DNA of 64,000 nt from an uncultured Methanoregula sp. Its GTDB lineage: Archaea > Halobacteriota > Methanomicrobia > Methanomicrobiales > Methanospirillaceae. Under the pieces are notes generated by a model. It worked only from the letters and a program-made list of their open reading frames with translations, was not told where the DNA came from and did not search any database. This document shows positions 16,023-24,382 of the stretch, one piece after another. Both the position numbers and the translations under genes were made by a program. The stretch covers positions 2,357,539 through 2,421,538 of the forward strand of contig NZ_OY763919.1 in the NCBI RefSeq assembly GCF_963667735.1. The letters run 5' to 3'. The stretch's first letter is position 1, and every line of letters starts with the position of its first letter.

Positions 16023-19000
16023 TCAGTCATAATCCCGGAACAGGGCCGGGTTCTGCCGCCGGATCCACCAGCGCCGGATGAGCAGGACCGCAATCACGAT
16101 GACCGCAATAATCCCTGCTCCTGCAGCAAGGGGAACAACCGGAATCCCGGGCAGGAATCCTGACGGAGCGGCCCGGGTGGTTGCTGACGGGACAACGGGG
16201 GTTGTTGTATGAATTGCAGCAGGCGTGGTCTTTGTGAAGCTGACCAGAGTCGGGACAGGCGTGACTGCGGATGCTGCGCCAGTTTTTGTAGCAAGGGCAA
16301 AGAGGGTGAAATGGGTTGTTTCTCCGGAAACGGTACGGGTAACAGGATCCACCAATGTCGGCACGGATACCCAGGATTTAGCTGCAGCATCGTAATACTG
16401 GACGGTAATTCCCCCGGCCTTCCCGCCGGCCCCTGCAAGTGCGGCAGTCCACTGGGCTTCAGTCATCGTGAAGGTAACTGAGACCGGGTGATCGAACTGT
16501 GCCCCGGAAGGCGTGCATTCTACCCCGAGACCCCCGGCCGTAAACGCTGTTCCGGACTGGGGGGCGGCACCTGCAGTGAGCGCGGCAACCGCTTCCGCTG
16601 AGACCGGTGTCACGGTCACTTCGCCAAGCGGCTGGCCTCCTGCCGTAAAGGACTTTGTCGACTGGGGGATCGAGACGGTAACCTCGATTGGTGAGGCAGT
16701 GGTTGTCTGGACCGTATAGGGAGCAAGGGTCTGGCCAAGGGAATTTGTCTTAAGGGAGACCGTTGCCTGGCCGGAAGGCCCGGATACGGCTCCGGTTTTT
16801 CCCGGGCCGGCCGCACTCCCGCCGGAGTCCGGCCCGGGGGTCGGTTCAGGGGCAGGGGTTGACGCGATGGTAAAACCCCCGGGCAACACGCCGAACCGGC
16901 CATTCCGGTTGGTTACAACCACATTATAACTGCCGGCAGGGGTTGAGAGCAGGTTGAAGGTGCCGGAGATCCTGGACGGGGACTCCACCGTGACACCCGT
17001 TGCAGTCAGGGTGCCCTGGTCAAGGATCTCAAGGGCATCGCTGCCGCGTGAGGTCACGTAGACATATGACGGCGTGATCTCAACGCTGCTTGGCCGGCCC
17101 AGGAGCGCGCCTCCGGTCCCGTTCGAAAGATATGCCTTGTGCACCGGAGCCGACGGCGTTGTGACATCCACGATCTCAAGGGCATTGCCCAGCATACTTG
17201 CAATATAGACATAGTTCCCGGAAATTTCCGCATCAACGGGACCGCTGATATTCGCCCCGCCCGCACCATTCGATAAACTTCCCCTGTGGACGGGAGAGTA
17301 CGGGTTTGAGATATCCACGATCTCAAGCGCATTACCCTGGTAACTGGCAACATAGGCATAATTCCCGGACACCCGGACACTCTCGGCGCCCGAGAGCTTT
17401 GCCCCACCGGTCCCGTCAGAGAGCGAACTCTCGTGTACCGGGGATGCGGGATTGGATACATTCACGATCTCAAGGGCGCTGCTCCCGTAACTGGCAAGGT
17501 ATGCGTAGGATCCGTCAACATCCACGCTGGCAGGCTTACTCAGCTTTGCATCGCCGGCCCCGTTTGCGATACTTCCCTCGTGTACCGGGGATGCGGGATT
17601 GGCCACGTTCACGATCTCAAGAGCATTGCTCCCGTAACTGGCGACATAGGTGTAATTGCCGACAACCCGGACGCTCCGCGGGGCCGAGAGAAGAGCCCCG
17701 CCGGCATTGTTTACGATACTTCCCTTGTGGACCGGGGCCGACGTATTCGATATATCCACGATCTCAAGCGCATTACTCAGGTAACTGGTAACATAGGCAT
17801 AATTCCCGGATATGGCCACATCGATGGGACCGTTCAGGAGCGCTCCTCCGGTGCCGTTGACCAGCCTGCCTTCATGGAACGGGGACGCGGGATTGGTCAC
17901 GTTCACGATCTCAAGAGCGCTGTTGTTATAGCTGGCAATGACGGCGTACTTCCCGTTATAAATGGCGACCTTGTACGGGTTTTCCAGGAGGGCATCGTCG
18001 GTCCCGTTCATGATCGCAGCAGCATGAAGGGGGTTTACATTCACCGGGGTGAGCATGGCTTCAGCCCCGTCAGCGAAATTGGACCCGGCAAGATTGGTTA
18101 TGCTGACGCTTGCGGTATTCCGGCCGCTCGAGGGAGTGATGCCGGTCACGGACGGTTCCGGAACCCCGACCGTAAATCCGCCGGTCAGAGTGCCGGACCT
18201 GCCGGAGCTGTTGGTGACAACGACATTCCAGGCCCCGGTGGGGACGCCGTTCAAATCAAACGTGCACCGGATCTTTGAGGAGGAATCGATAATTACCCCG
18301 GTTCCGTTAATATCGTTTTCGCCGGACTTCGTGAGACGCACGGTTGTTCCGGTGCCAAACCCGGTCCCGGCCAGATCCGTGATGGCAACGGTTCCCGTGT
18401 TGAGTCCGGTGGCCGGGACTATGCGGGTGATGGCAGGATCGGTTCTCCAGGAGACATTGAAAACCGTGAATTCCTGGTCCTGCCAGTTGGTCCAGTTGGG
18501 ATCAATGAATGTCGCATTGTAGTCCATCCACATCTTCAGCCTCCACTGGCCGTTCGGGCGATTGGCCGAAGTGCCCCAGCTGTTCTGCAGGATCCAGTAG
18601 TGATTGGCAGGATCGGGATCGGTCTTGTTATAGCCGATAAGGATCATGGCATGACCCCCGCCGGGATGTGATACATTGTACGTGGCATTCCGGTACTCGT
18701 CGGGGTTGAAGATCGTACTTTCGGAATCGTCATCGTAGTAATCCTGGAATTGTTTGAGAACGGTCTGGTTGGGCCAGTCCATCCCGTAGTAGAGGACCTT
18801 ACCGTCGACAAGGGCAAGGGTTATGTTCTCGACTGCTGCTGTCTGGTTGGAGGGCGGGAATGCAATCACCCGCTCGGCCGTCATCGATGCAAACCCGAGG
18901 TTCGGCGAATTTTCGATCAGGTTTTTTGGCATCGCTGTCTGGGCTAACTGGCTGTCAGGAGTATTGATATCGGCATAGGAGGCATTGACATTGCTCCAGG

Positions 19001-19460
19001 GGACCACGAACGGTTCCCCGGCATATCCCTGGTCCAGGCCGTTTGAGTAAATCTCGGCAAATGCACTTGCAGATCCGCCGGTGCAGGCCCATTTGTTGGG
19101 TTTTGTCTTACCGATGTTGCCGTCCTGGTAATTGGAATTGAAGAACTGTATCGAGAGCGGGGTTGCGGTCCCGTTGAATTTATAGAGCGACTGGGCAACG
19201 GCACCGGTGCTTGCCCAGACCCAGCAGTTGCCGCACTTGCCCTGGTTCCATTCCGCATACGAAGTCTTGGGAAATTCATTGACCAGATACTTGGGTTCGC
19301 TGCCGGGCACAGCTACTGCGTCGTAGAGCGTGGCATTTTCATAATCGGCGAATTCCTCTTCGAGTTCCGTCATGTTCAGGATCATGTATCCCTCTTCGGA
19401 ATCCGCTGTTGCATGAGGAACAGCACCCCAGAAAAATCCACAGCAGATGAAAAACGCCAT
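16023..19460 (-). CDS. Membrane-anchored papain-like (C1A) protease with LVIVD propeller
   Basis: This 1145-residue protein has an N-terminal signal peptide (residues ~1-20). A C1A-type peptidase domain spans ~55-345: GKCGNCW with catalytic Cys79, [11 protein letters not shown] with His near 272, and LQNSWG with Asn near 292. Next are IPT/TIG-like β-sandwiches (~350-440 and ~445-480), about seven LVIVD-type propeller repeats of ~45 residues (each with [11 protein letters not shown]), another TIG-like unit, a Pro/Ser/Thr linker, a β-rich domain, and a C-terminal membrane helix ([12 protein letters not shown]) with a basic tail. It is thus anchored outside the cell. Many N-x-S/T sites suggest glycosylation. 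The likely role is extracellular protein processing or adhesion. Confidence 0.88.
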   Translation of the reverse strand: MAFFICCGFFWGAVPHATADSEEGYMILNMTELEEEFADYENATLYDAVAVPGSEPKYLVNEFPKTSYAEWNQGKCGNCWVWASTGAVAQSLYKFNGTATPLSIQFFNSNYQDGNIGKTKPNKWACTGGSASAFAEIYSNGLDQGYAGEPFVVPWSNVNASYADINTPDSQLAQTAMPKNLIENSPNLGFASMTAERVIAFPPSNQTAAVENITLALVDGKVLYYGMDWPNQTVLKQFQDYYDDDSESTIFNPDEYRNATYNVSHPGGGHAMILIGYNKTDPDPANHYWILQNSWGTSANRPNGQWRLKMWMDYNATFIDPNWTNWQDQEFTVFNVSWRTDPAITRIVPATGLNTGTVAITDLAGTGFGTGTTVRLTKSGENDINGTGVIIDSSSKIRCTFDLNGVPTGAWNVVVTNSSGRSGTLTGGFTVGVPEPSVTGITPSSGRNTASVSITNLAGSNFADGAEAMLTPVNVNPLHAAAIMNGTDDALLENPYKVAIYNGKYAVIASYNNSALEIVNVTNPASPFHEGRLVNGTGGALLNGPIDVAISGNYAYVTSYLSNALEIVDISNTSAPVHKGSIVNNAGGALLSAPRSVRVVGNYTYVASYGSNALEIVNVANPASPVHEGSIANGAGDAKLSKPASVDVDGSYAYLASYGSSALEIVNVSNPASPVHESSLSDGTGGAKLSGAESVRVSGNYAYVASYQGNALEIVDISNPYSPVHRGSLSNGAGGANISGPVDAEISGNYVYIASMLGNALEIVDVTTPSAPVHKAYLSNGTGGALLGRPSSVEITPSYVYVTSRGSDALEILDQGTLTATGVTVESPSRISGTFNLLSTPAGSYNVVVTNRNGRFGVLPGGFTIASTPAPEPTPGPDSGGSAAGPGKTGAVSGPSGQATVSLKTNSLGQTLAPYTVQTTTASPIEVTVSIPQSTKSFTAGGQPLGEVTVTPVSAEAVAALTAGAAPQSGTAFTAGGLGVECTPSGAQFDHPVSVTFTMTEAQWTAALAGAGGKAGGITVQYYDAAAKSWVSVPTLVDPVTRTVSGETTHFTLFALATKTGAASAVTPVPTLVSFTKTTPAAIHTTTPVVPSATTRAAPSGFLPGIPVVPLAAGAGIIAVIVIAVLLIRRWWIRRQNPALFRDYD

Positions 19461-19892
19461 TATCCGGTATGCCAGAACAAAAGACCGCAGGATGATCCAC
19501 CTTCAACAAGTAACGGCAGTTTTTTTTCCCATCGGTTATATGAGTGTCGTTTTATTCATCGGGAAATATCCTGATCTGCCAGGCCGGGATCCCCGTGAAT
19601 GGGGACTTTCCTGTGGATCATGAAATATATTCCGGCACCGGCTCTCCGGCACACAATACCCATTTTGAAATAGTCCGGGACGGGATGGGGTGTCCCTGAA
19701 AGTTCCGGGCCGGGTCATCCCGGTACAAGTTTTTTTCCCACCGGAATTTTTCCCGGAAAAATTTCCGGATACGTTTCAAGAGGGAAAATTTCCCGCGGGC
19801 AACAACACGGCTCACTGTCGCAGGGCCGGTTGAACCCGGGCCATCCTGTAAATACAAATACTCCGGCCGTACCACCACAGCTCACCACAGCC
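19461..19892. other. Intergenic region with divergent promoters
   Basis: These 432 bases separate two divergent genes. A GAATAAAAC box on the minus strand near 19551-19559 could serve the protease gene; TAAATACAAATAC at 19851-19863 fits a TATA box for the PEGA lipoprotein. The rest holds GGAAAAATTT-type inverted repeats near 19740-19790 and no convincing small gene. Confidence 0.4.
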
Positions 19893-20558
19893 ATGTCCAG
19901 CCGACAACTCACTTCATGGAGCATCGTTCTCATTGTTCTTGGCATTGCAGCCTCCGGGTGCACGACCCCGGTCCAGCAGCCGGATACCGGGTCCCTCCAG
20001 GTCACGTCCGAACCGGGCGGTGCCGGGGTTTACCTTGACAATGAATACCGCGGGACAACCCCGGCCGCCATCACCGCAGTACCCTCCGGCAGCCACACGA
20101 TAGCGATCCGCCTTGCGGGCTACGAGCCCTGGTCAGTGCCGGTCACGGTAACGAAAGGGAGCAGCGGGACGGTTGCGGCCCGGCTCGCGGAGATCCCGGC
20201 AATCCCGACCGCAACAGTCACGACCACTGCTACACCGGAAGCAAAGAAGAGCCTCGCGGAGATCCACGTGGACGGGTACTGGACGTACCCCGGGGGAAGA
20301 ACCGGTACAACGAACCCGGTCCCGCTGATCGTCCACACCGAGGCTTTCAACGTGGGGTCCGGTGATGCCCGGGAAGTGACGGTCGCAGCCAATTTCTATT
20401 ACCACAGCCGGATGATCTGCTGGAGCACCCTGTATCTCGGCACGCTTGCCGCTGGCAGCCATGTGGCGAAAGACTCCATGGTCTCCTGTCCGCTCCCCTC
20501 CGGCCTGGAGGACACGGATCTCGCGGTCCGGTTCGAGAACATAGCAGTGACACCGTAA
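19893..20558 (+). CDS. PEGA-domain lipoprotein
   Basis: The protein of about 221 residues starts MSSRQLTSW at ATG 19893; the frame is open upstream but this start gives a proper lipoprotein signal with lipobox AASGC. A PEGA domain follows (residues ~32-90: GSLQVTSEPGGAGVYLDNEYRGTTP...GYEPW), then a Thr/Pro linker and a β-rich C-terminal domain (HVDGYWTYPG...EVTVAANFYYHSR) resembling FxLYD-like sandwiches. It is expected to be lipid-anchored on the outer face of the cell membrane and to bind surface polymers or proteins. Confidence 0.85.
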   Translation: MSSRQLTSWSIVLIVLGIAASGCTTPVQQPDTGSLQVTSEPGGAGVYLDNEYRGTTPAAITAVPSGSHTIAIRLAGYEPWSVPVTVTKGSSGTVAARLAEIPAIPTATVTTTATPEAKKSLAEIHVDGYWTYPGGRTGTTNPVPLIVHTEAFNVGSGDAREVTVAANFYYHSRMICWSTLYLGTLAAGSHVAKDSMVSCPLPSGLEDTDLAVRFENIAVTP

Positions 20559-20659
20559 GACCGGTGACCAGCAGGATGCGGGAACCGGATTGCGGAGGAT
20601 TGCGGAGGGTTCCCGGTACGCGGTAATTATCCCGCTCACATCCAAAAGAGAGAGAAAGA

Positions 20660-21382
20660 TCAGTTGCCGGAGGGATCGTCCGGCCGGTTCCGGCCTGCAA
20701 GCACGGAATAGAGGATGAGTACGGCAACGGTGACCACTGCGGCGAGCAGGAGGGACATGAGGTAATTCCCAAGAAGCCCGGAGAGGACGACCGGTTCCGA
20801 GACCACGACGCCCGGGAAGAGGGCTCCGGCTAACGAGACCGGGCCGGAGAGTGCCGTCACCGGGAGGACTGCCAGGAAGACGAGAGCGACACAGATGTAC
20901 AGGCCGAGGAACGCCCCGTACCGGACAACGGACTTCATGATCTGCTTCCGGTCGGTCATGGACGGGGCCACGATGAAGATCTGGTTCTTCATCCGGTACA
21001 TGTTCACCTTGCGGCCCTTGATGCTGTACCGGGTATTGGAGATCTCGAGGAGGCCGGCATCCATCAGGAGGCCGACCGGGTACTTGGTTGCATTCAGTTC
21101 CCGGCCCAGCTTCTCGGCAATATCCGACAGACGCATGGGGCCGGTCTCCTTGAGGAGCTGGAGGACATCGGAAGCAACCGGGTGCGAGATAGCTCGCGTG
21201 AACTTCTGGGCCTGCTCTTTGCCGGCTTCAAGGATGATGACGTCCTCCGGCGCATTCCCGGATTCTTCCAGGGCCGGCTCCGTGTTAAGGGTGCCCGCCG
21301 GTTCCCCGGCCAGGGACAGGTACGGGCCTGCCGGTTGCATCACCGGTAGTTCTCGGTTTTCTCGTGGTACAGCCTCATTCAT
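20660..21382 (-). CDS. Membrane-bound ArsR-like transcriptional regulator
   Basis: The 240-residue protein has a winged helix at ~60-130 (ISHPVASDVLQLLKETGPM, LSDIAEKLG, a wing ending GRKVNMYRM), then two or three membrane helices (GAFLGLYICVALVFLAVLPV; a loop with GVVV; YLMSLLLAAVVTVAVLILYSV). Archaeal one-component regulators of this plan sense envelope or small-molecule signals and act at nearby promoters. Its own promoter carries the shared T-tract/CACTCA element (21553-21600), about 150 bases upstream. The N-terminal ~55 residues are low-complexity and the start could lie further in (Met15). Confidence 0.82.
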   Translation of the reverse strand: MNEAVPRENRELPVMQPAGPYLSLAGEPAGTLNTEPALEESGNAPEDVIILEAGKEQAQKFTRAISHPVASDVLQLLKETGPMRLSDIAEKLGRELNATKYPVGLLMDAGLLEISNTRYSIKGRKVNMYRMKNQIFIVAPSMTDRKQIMKSVVRYGAFLGLYICVALVFLAVLPVTALSGPVSLAGALFPGVVVSEPVVLSGLLGNYLMSLLLAAVVTVAVLILYSVLAGRNRPDDPSGN

Positions 21383-21552
21383 GGTTTACAATCTCCCGGA
21401 GGATCCTTTAGTTCCTGCTGAAAATCCAGCACTGGTTCCCGGTTCTGCCGGCAATTTCCGGCAGGCAGCCGGTCCGGCAAAAATGCACGTTTCCGGGCAT
21501 TCCCAGCCGGCCGGTTGTACGTGTCCTGGATGGTATGATCTAATTGCGCCGG

Positions 21553-21600
21553 CAAAATTATAAATAAGCCACGATGACTGAAAAAAAAATTTCACTCATC
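21553..21600 (-). promoter_or_regulatory. Shared promoter element, site 1 (before membrane ArsR-like gene)
   Basis: Read on the minus strand: GATGAGTGAAA, a T9 tract, CAGTCATCG, then a TATA box TTATTTATAAT (plus 21557-21567). It is one of eight sites with the same order and spacing in 21.5-38 kb. It overlaps the 3' end of the zinc-ribbon gene by nine bases. Confidence 0.6.
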
Positions 21601-21858
21601 AATGAGTGGCCGGAAGTGCGGGCGTTCCTGGACATACGGGCGGGTTTCCGGATCCGCGGATTTCCGGGAGAGTTCCCGGCCCGGCATAACGGGTTTGATC
21701 CGTATGCTGCAGCCGCATTCCATGCAGTCGTGGCGCCGGTTGTAGCCATCAAAGCCCCGCTCGATGACCTGCGTGCTCCCGCAGGACGGGCAGACCGGCT
21801 CTCCCGCCACAACAAAGCCGGTGAAACGACCTATGAGTTTATTCAGAATCTTGGACAT
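21592..21858 (-). CDS. Small zinc-ribbon protein
   Basis: The 88-residue protein has a CPSCG...CMECG double-Cys knuckle pair (residues ~23-50), a rubredoxin-like zinc ribbon. The N-terminus (MSKILNKLIGRF) and the C-terminal 35 residues are basic and appear unstructured. A role in nucleic-acid or protein binding is usual for such ribbons but unproven here. It lies upstream of the membrane regulator on the same strand with a promoter between them. Confidence 0.75.
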   Translation of the reverse strand: MSKILNKLIGRFTGFVVAGEPVCPSCGSTQVIERGFDGYNRRHDCMECGCSIRIKPVMPGRELSRKSADPETRPYVQERPHFRPLIDE

Positions 21859-21930
21859 CGGTCACCCCGTTTGGGATCTGTTGAGGCTTATTTTGAACTT
21901 AAATACCTAAAAAGAAACCTTTAACTGCAG

Positions 21931-21963
21931 GATTTTTTTCACTCACCGCCAGGTTTATAATCC
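21931..21963 (+). promoter_or_regulatory. Shared promoter element, site 2 (plus strand, towards prsW)
   Basis: The bases give a T7 tract, CACTCACCGCC, AGG, then TATA box TTTATAATCC. The gap from T-tract to TATA is the same as in site 3. The next plus-strand gene is PrsW at 22247, which would imply a leader of about 260 bases; no convincing small gene lies in it. Confidence 0.55.
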
Positions 21964-22246
21964 CCCGGGCTTTTTTATGAAAGAGCATTGAAAGAGAGAT
22001 GCATCCTGGAACCCGGCCCGGCGGGAACCAGCCGGAAGGACTGGCAGAAAGACCCGGCCGGAAGGACCGGCACCATTCTGGAACGATCGGAATTGTGCGG
22101 GAAGGCTCCGGTCCCTGGCACAATCGTTGCAATGAAAAAATCTCCGGGCACAAACGGGACAAACGGCAATACCATTATTGGTATCCGGGCCGGATACTAT
22201 CCTGAAAGGACCGGTCTGCCATGCCGTTTTTCTGGAGCCGATAAGA

Positions 22247-22957
22247 ATGGAGATCGCTTCTGTTCTCGCGTGTTTCCTGCCAACCATCTTCCTTGCAGCC
22301 TTCATCGGCCACACGGGCAGGCGCACGATCCTGTACCTGCTCTGGGGAGCGCTTGCATCCCTGCCGGTCATCGGCCTTGCATTCTTCATCTCAGGCGATC
22401 TCACGAACCCCCGGATGGCGGAAGGCACCATCTCACCGCTCATCGTGACCCTCTCCCCGCTGATCGAGGAATTTTTCAAGGCCCTGCCGATCGTAATCCC
22501 GGTCATCCTGGGTTACCGGTACAACAACCGGGACATCCTGGTCTTTGCCATGGCCTCGGGCATCGGCTTCTCCATGGTCGAGAACATCTGGATGATCAAC
22601 CAGCTGAGCTTTGTGGCCATCCTTTTCCGTTCCTTCTCCACGTCCCTGATGCATGCCACGACCAGCGGGATCATCGGCTATGGCATGGTCCTGATCCGGG
22701 ATTATCACAAGAAAGCGCTGCCGGCCCTCCTTCTCGGGTTTTTCATGGTGGCTGTCGTCATCCACGCGTTCTTCAACCTGATCTACTATTACCTGAACAA
22801 AGCCGGGGAAATCTCGCCACTCTTCCTGCCGCTCACGCTCTCCCTGTTCGTCATCCCGTTTCTGCTCTTCTTCTTCCTGCTCGTATGCTATCACGTGGAT
22901 CTCCCCACGCTCTTCCGGCCCGATCCGGACCCGTGGGAATTCGATCCCCCTCCCTGA
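22247..22957 (+). CDS. prsW: PrsW-family intramembrane metalloprotease
   Basis: The 236-residue, seven- to eight-helix membrane protein carries the PrsW motifs: IEEFFKALP (EExxK), GIGFSMVENI (FxxxE), MHATTSGIIG (HxxxG) and VVIHAFFN (H). PrsW proteases cut membrane-embedded regulators or process peptides. ATG 22247 is chosen over the upstream frame start at 22178 because it begins directly before the first membrane helix. A longer competing frame (21988-23754) on the same strand lacks any domain pattern. It is convergent with the eight-helix gene at 22990-23844. Confidence 0.88.
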   Translation: MEIASVLACFLPTIFLAAFIGHTGRRTILYLLWGALASLPVIGLAFFISGDLTNPRMAEGTISPLIVTLSPLIEEFFKALPIVIPVILGYRYNNRDILVFAMASGIGFSMVENIWMINQLSFVAILFRSFSTSLMHATTSGIIGYGMVLIRDYHKKALPALLLGFFMVAVVIHAFFNLIYYYLNKAGEISPLFLPLTLSLFVIPFLLFFFLLVCYHVDLPTLFRPDPDPWEFDPPP

Positions 22958-22989
22958 AAGCCAGGGCCGGGAGTGATGTTTACAACCGA

Positions 22990-23844
22990 TCAGGGTTCCC
23001 CGTTACCGGGTTCCGGCATCCTGCCGATATACAGGAAGAGGCCGGCAAGGATGAGCGCAAAGGAGGCGATGATCAGGAGACCGGCATTTGCCAGGAACTC
23101 ATCGGCCATCAGGGCAACGGTGAGACCGGTTGCTGGAACAAACGGGACCGGGTAACTGTACAGGAACGTCTCCCGCAGGCAGTACAGGACCGAGGCGATG
23201 CAGTTGAGGCAGATGCCGGCAAAAAGGACCGGGTTTTCTGTCAGCCGGTGGCTGATCGCGGTTGCAAGCAGCTGGCCCGTGAGAATCATGTACAGGAAGA
23301 ACATGACGACATCGAGAACGAAGACGCTGATGCTCTCCTGCGTGAGATGCAGCAGGCCCAGTGCCGGAAGTACCGCGTACATGGCCGGCAGGACAAGGAA
23401 GAGGAAGAAGAGCCCGGCTCTTGCAGGAAGCGGCATGCCGCGGTCAGTGAATTCAAGGGAGATGGCGGCTATCAGGAAGAAGAGTACGCACAAAAATCCC
23501 AGGTCGGTGACCGGGATGAAGACATAGTCCTTGTTGATCACCTCGAGCGTGGCAAACCAGAACGTGTTGGTGAAGGCATAGCTCATGAAGGCGAAGGCAG
23601 CAAGGAGCAGGCAGACCCGGTCCGAGACATGCCGGTAGGCGTACAGGCAGCAGATCATGAAAAAGACGGGAACGAGGATCTCGAAGATGTTTGCCCAGTA
23701 CTGGTAGAGCCCGAGGGGCCGGACAACGAAGACCAGGCCTGCAAAGACTGCTGACGCAATGAAGACCAGCCAGAGGACCGGGATCACCCACCGGAAGAAC
23801 GGGGGCACTGCCGGGGCGGGCTCCCCGGGCTGCATTGTTTCCAT
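22990..23844 (-). CDS. Eight-helix membrane protein, unknown function
   Basis: The 284-residue protein is almost wholly hydrophobic, with about eight helices (WVIPVLWLVFIASAVFAGLV, ANIFEILVPVFFMICCLYAY and so on) and short charged loops. No cofactor or catalytic motif is seen. It resembles sensory 7TM-type input modules without an output domain. ATG 23844 is preferred: a TATA box CTATATAC lies on the minus strand near 23874-23881, giving a leader of about 10 bases; ATG 23835 is also possible. It lies downstream of the 52-residue peptide gene but has its own promoter. Confidence 0.75.
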   Translation of the reverse strand: METMQPGEPAPAVPPFFRWVIPVLWLVFIASAVFAGLVFVVRPLGLYQYWANIFEILVPVFFMICCLYAYRHVSDRVCLLLAAFAFMSYAFTNTFWFATLEVINKDYVFIPVTDLGFLCVLFFLIAAISLEFTDRGMPLPARAGLFFLFLVLPAMYAVLPALGLLHLTQESISVFVLDVVMFFLYMILTGQLLATAISHRLTENPVLFAGICLNCIASVLYCLRETFLYSYPVPFVPATGLTVALMADEFLANAGLLIIASFALILAGLFLYIGRMPEPGNGEP

Positions 23845-23980
23845 GTATATCGTAATTCTGGTTTTTGATGTATATAGGATCGCCCGGATGCGATCCAAAA
23901 AGAGCGGGGCAATCCAGGGGACCGGGTACAATGGAGGAATAAAAAAATGAGGAGGGTTTATCCGATGAGGAGAGGGGAAT

Positions 23981-24139
23981 TTACCACCCCGTGAAGGGGC
24001 ACCACCATTTCCCGTAGGACGGGCAGTCGGTCCGGTTGCAGGCCCAGTTCGAAGCTGCGGGATTCAGCGACTGTGCTGGAACACTCCCCGCTGCAGTTGT
24101 GAGTGGTGCGGTTACGGACTCTCCGGCTTGAATACACAT
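23981..24139 (-). CDS. 52-residue Cys/Trp-rich peptide, possible secreted or modified peptide
   Basis: This gene was found by eye. The ATG at 24139 is preceded by a perfect Shine-Dalgarno, GGAGGTGA, eight bases away, and by a TATA box and shared promoter element (24196-24235). The peptide has a bland, Ala/Thr/Ser-rich N-terminal half (residues 1-30) and a distinct C-terminal segment NWACNRTDCPSYGKWWCPF plus TGW, with three Cys and four Trp in 21 residues. A leader/core layout like this is typical of bacteriocins and other processed peptides. An ABC exporter gene is next upstream and PrsW and an eight-helix protein are near. No modifying enzyme is seen. Real gene likely; function is inference. 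Confidence 0.75.
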   Translation of the reverse strand: MCIQAGESVTAPLTTAAGSVPAQSLNPAASNWACNRTDCPSYGKWWCPFTGW

Positions 24140-24195
24140 GGTTTTTTTCACCTCCGTTCTTTTCTGTCAGGATAGTTCTCTGTTCTGCTCAAATC

Positions 24196-24235
24196 GGGAT
24201 ATACCTGGCGTTGAGTGAAAAAATATTTTCACCAA
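24196..24235 (-). promoter_or_regulatory. Shared promoter element, site 3 (before 52-residue peptide)
   Basis: On the minus strand: GGTGAAAATA, T6, CACTCAACGCC, AGG, then TATA box TATATCCC. The expected start of transcription is near 24172, giving a leader of about 33 bases to the ATG. The match to site 2 is nearly base for base from CACTCA to TATA. Confidence 0.65.
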
Positions 24236-24354
24236 AAAAAACCCGGGCTGCCCGGAGATTCGACCGGGCCGCAGCAGCGGAACGGGTCACGGCAGAGGAC
24301 CCGGCCACACAGACAGTTCCCGCAGGCAGACGCACGGATCTCTGCCCGGCAAAC

Positions 24355-24379
24355 AAAAAAGCCGGTCCCGGGCCGGTAA
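24355..24379 (-). terminator. Probable terminator of the ABC exporter gene
   Basis: On the minus strand a GC-rich inverted repeat, CCGGCCCGGGACCGG, is followed directly by TTTTTT just after the ABC stop codon. This separates the exporter transcript from the peptide gene. Confidence 0.5.
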
Positions 24380-24382
24380 CCG

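Noticed and set aside
21988..23754. 588-residue plus-strand frame
   Set aside because: It is a GC-rich shadow that overlaps PrsW in another frame and the opposite-strand membrane protein; it has no domain pattern and is rich in His/Pro/Gly/Arg.
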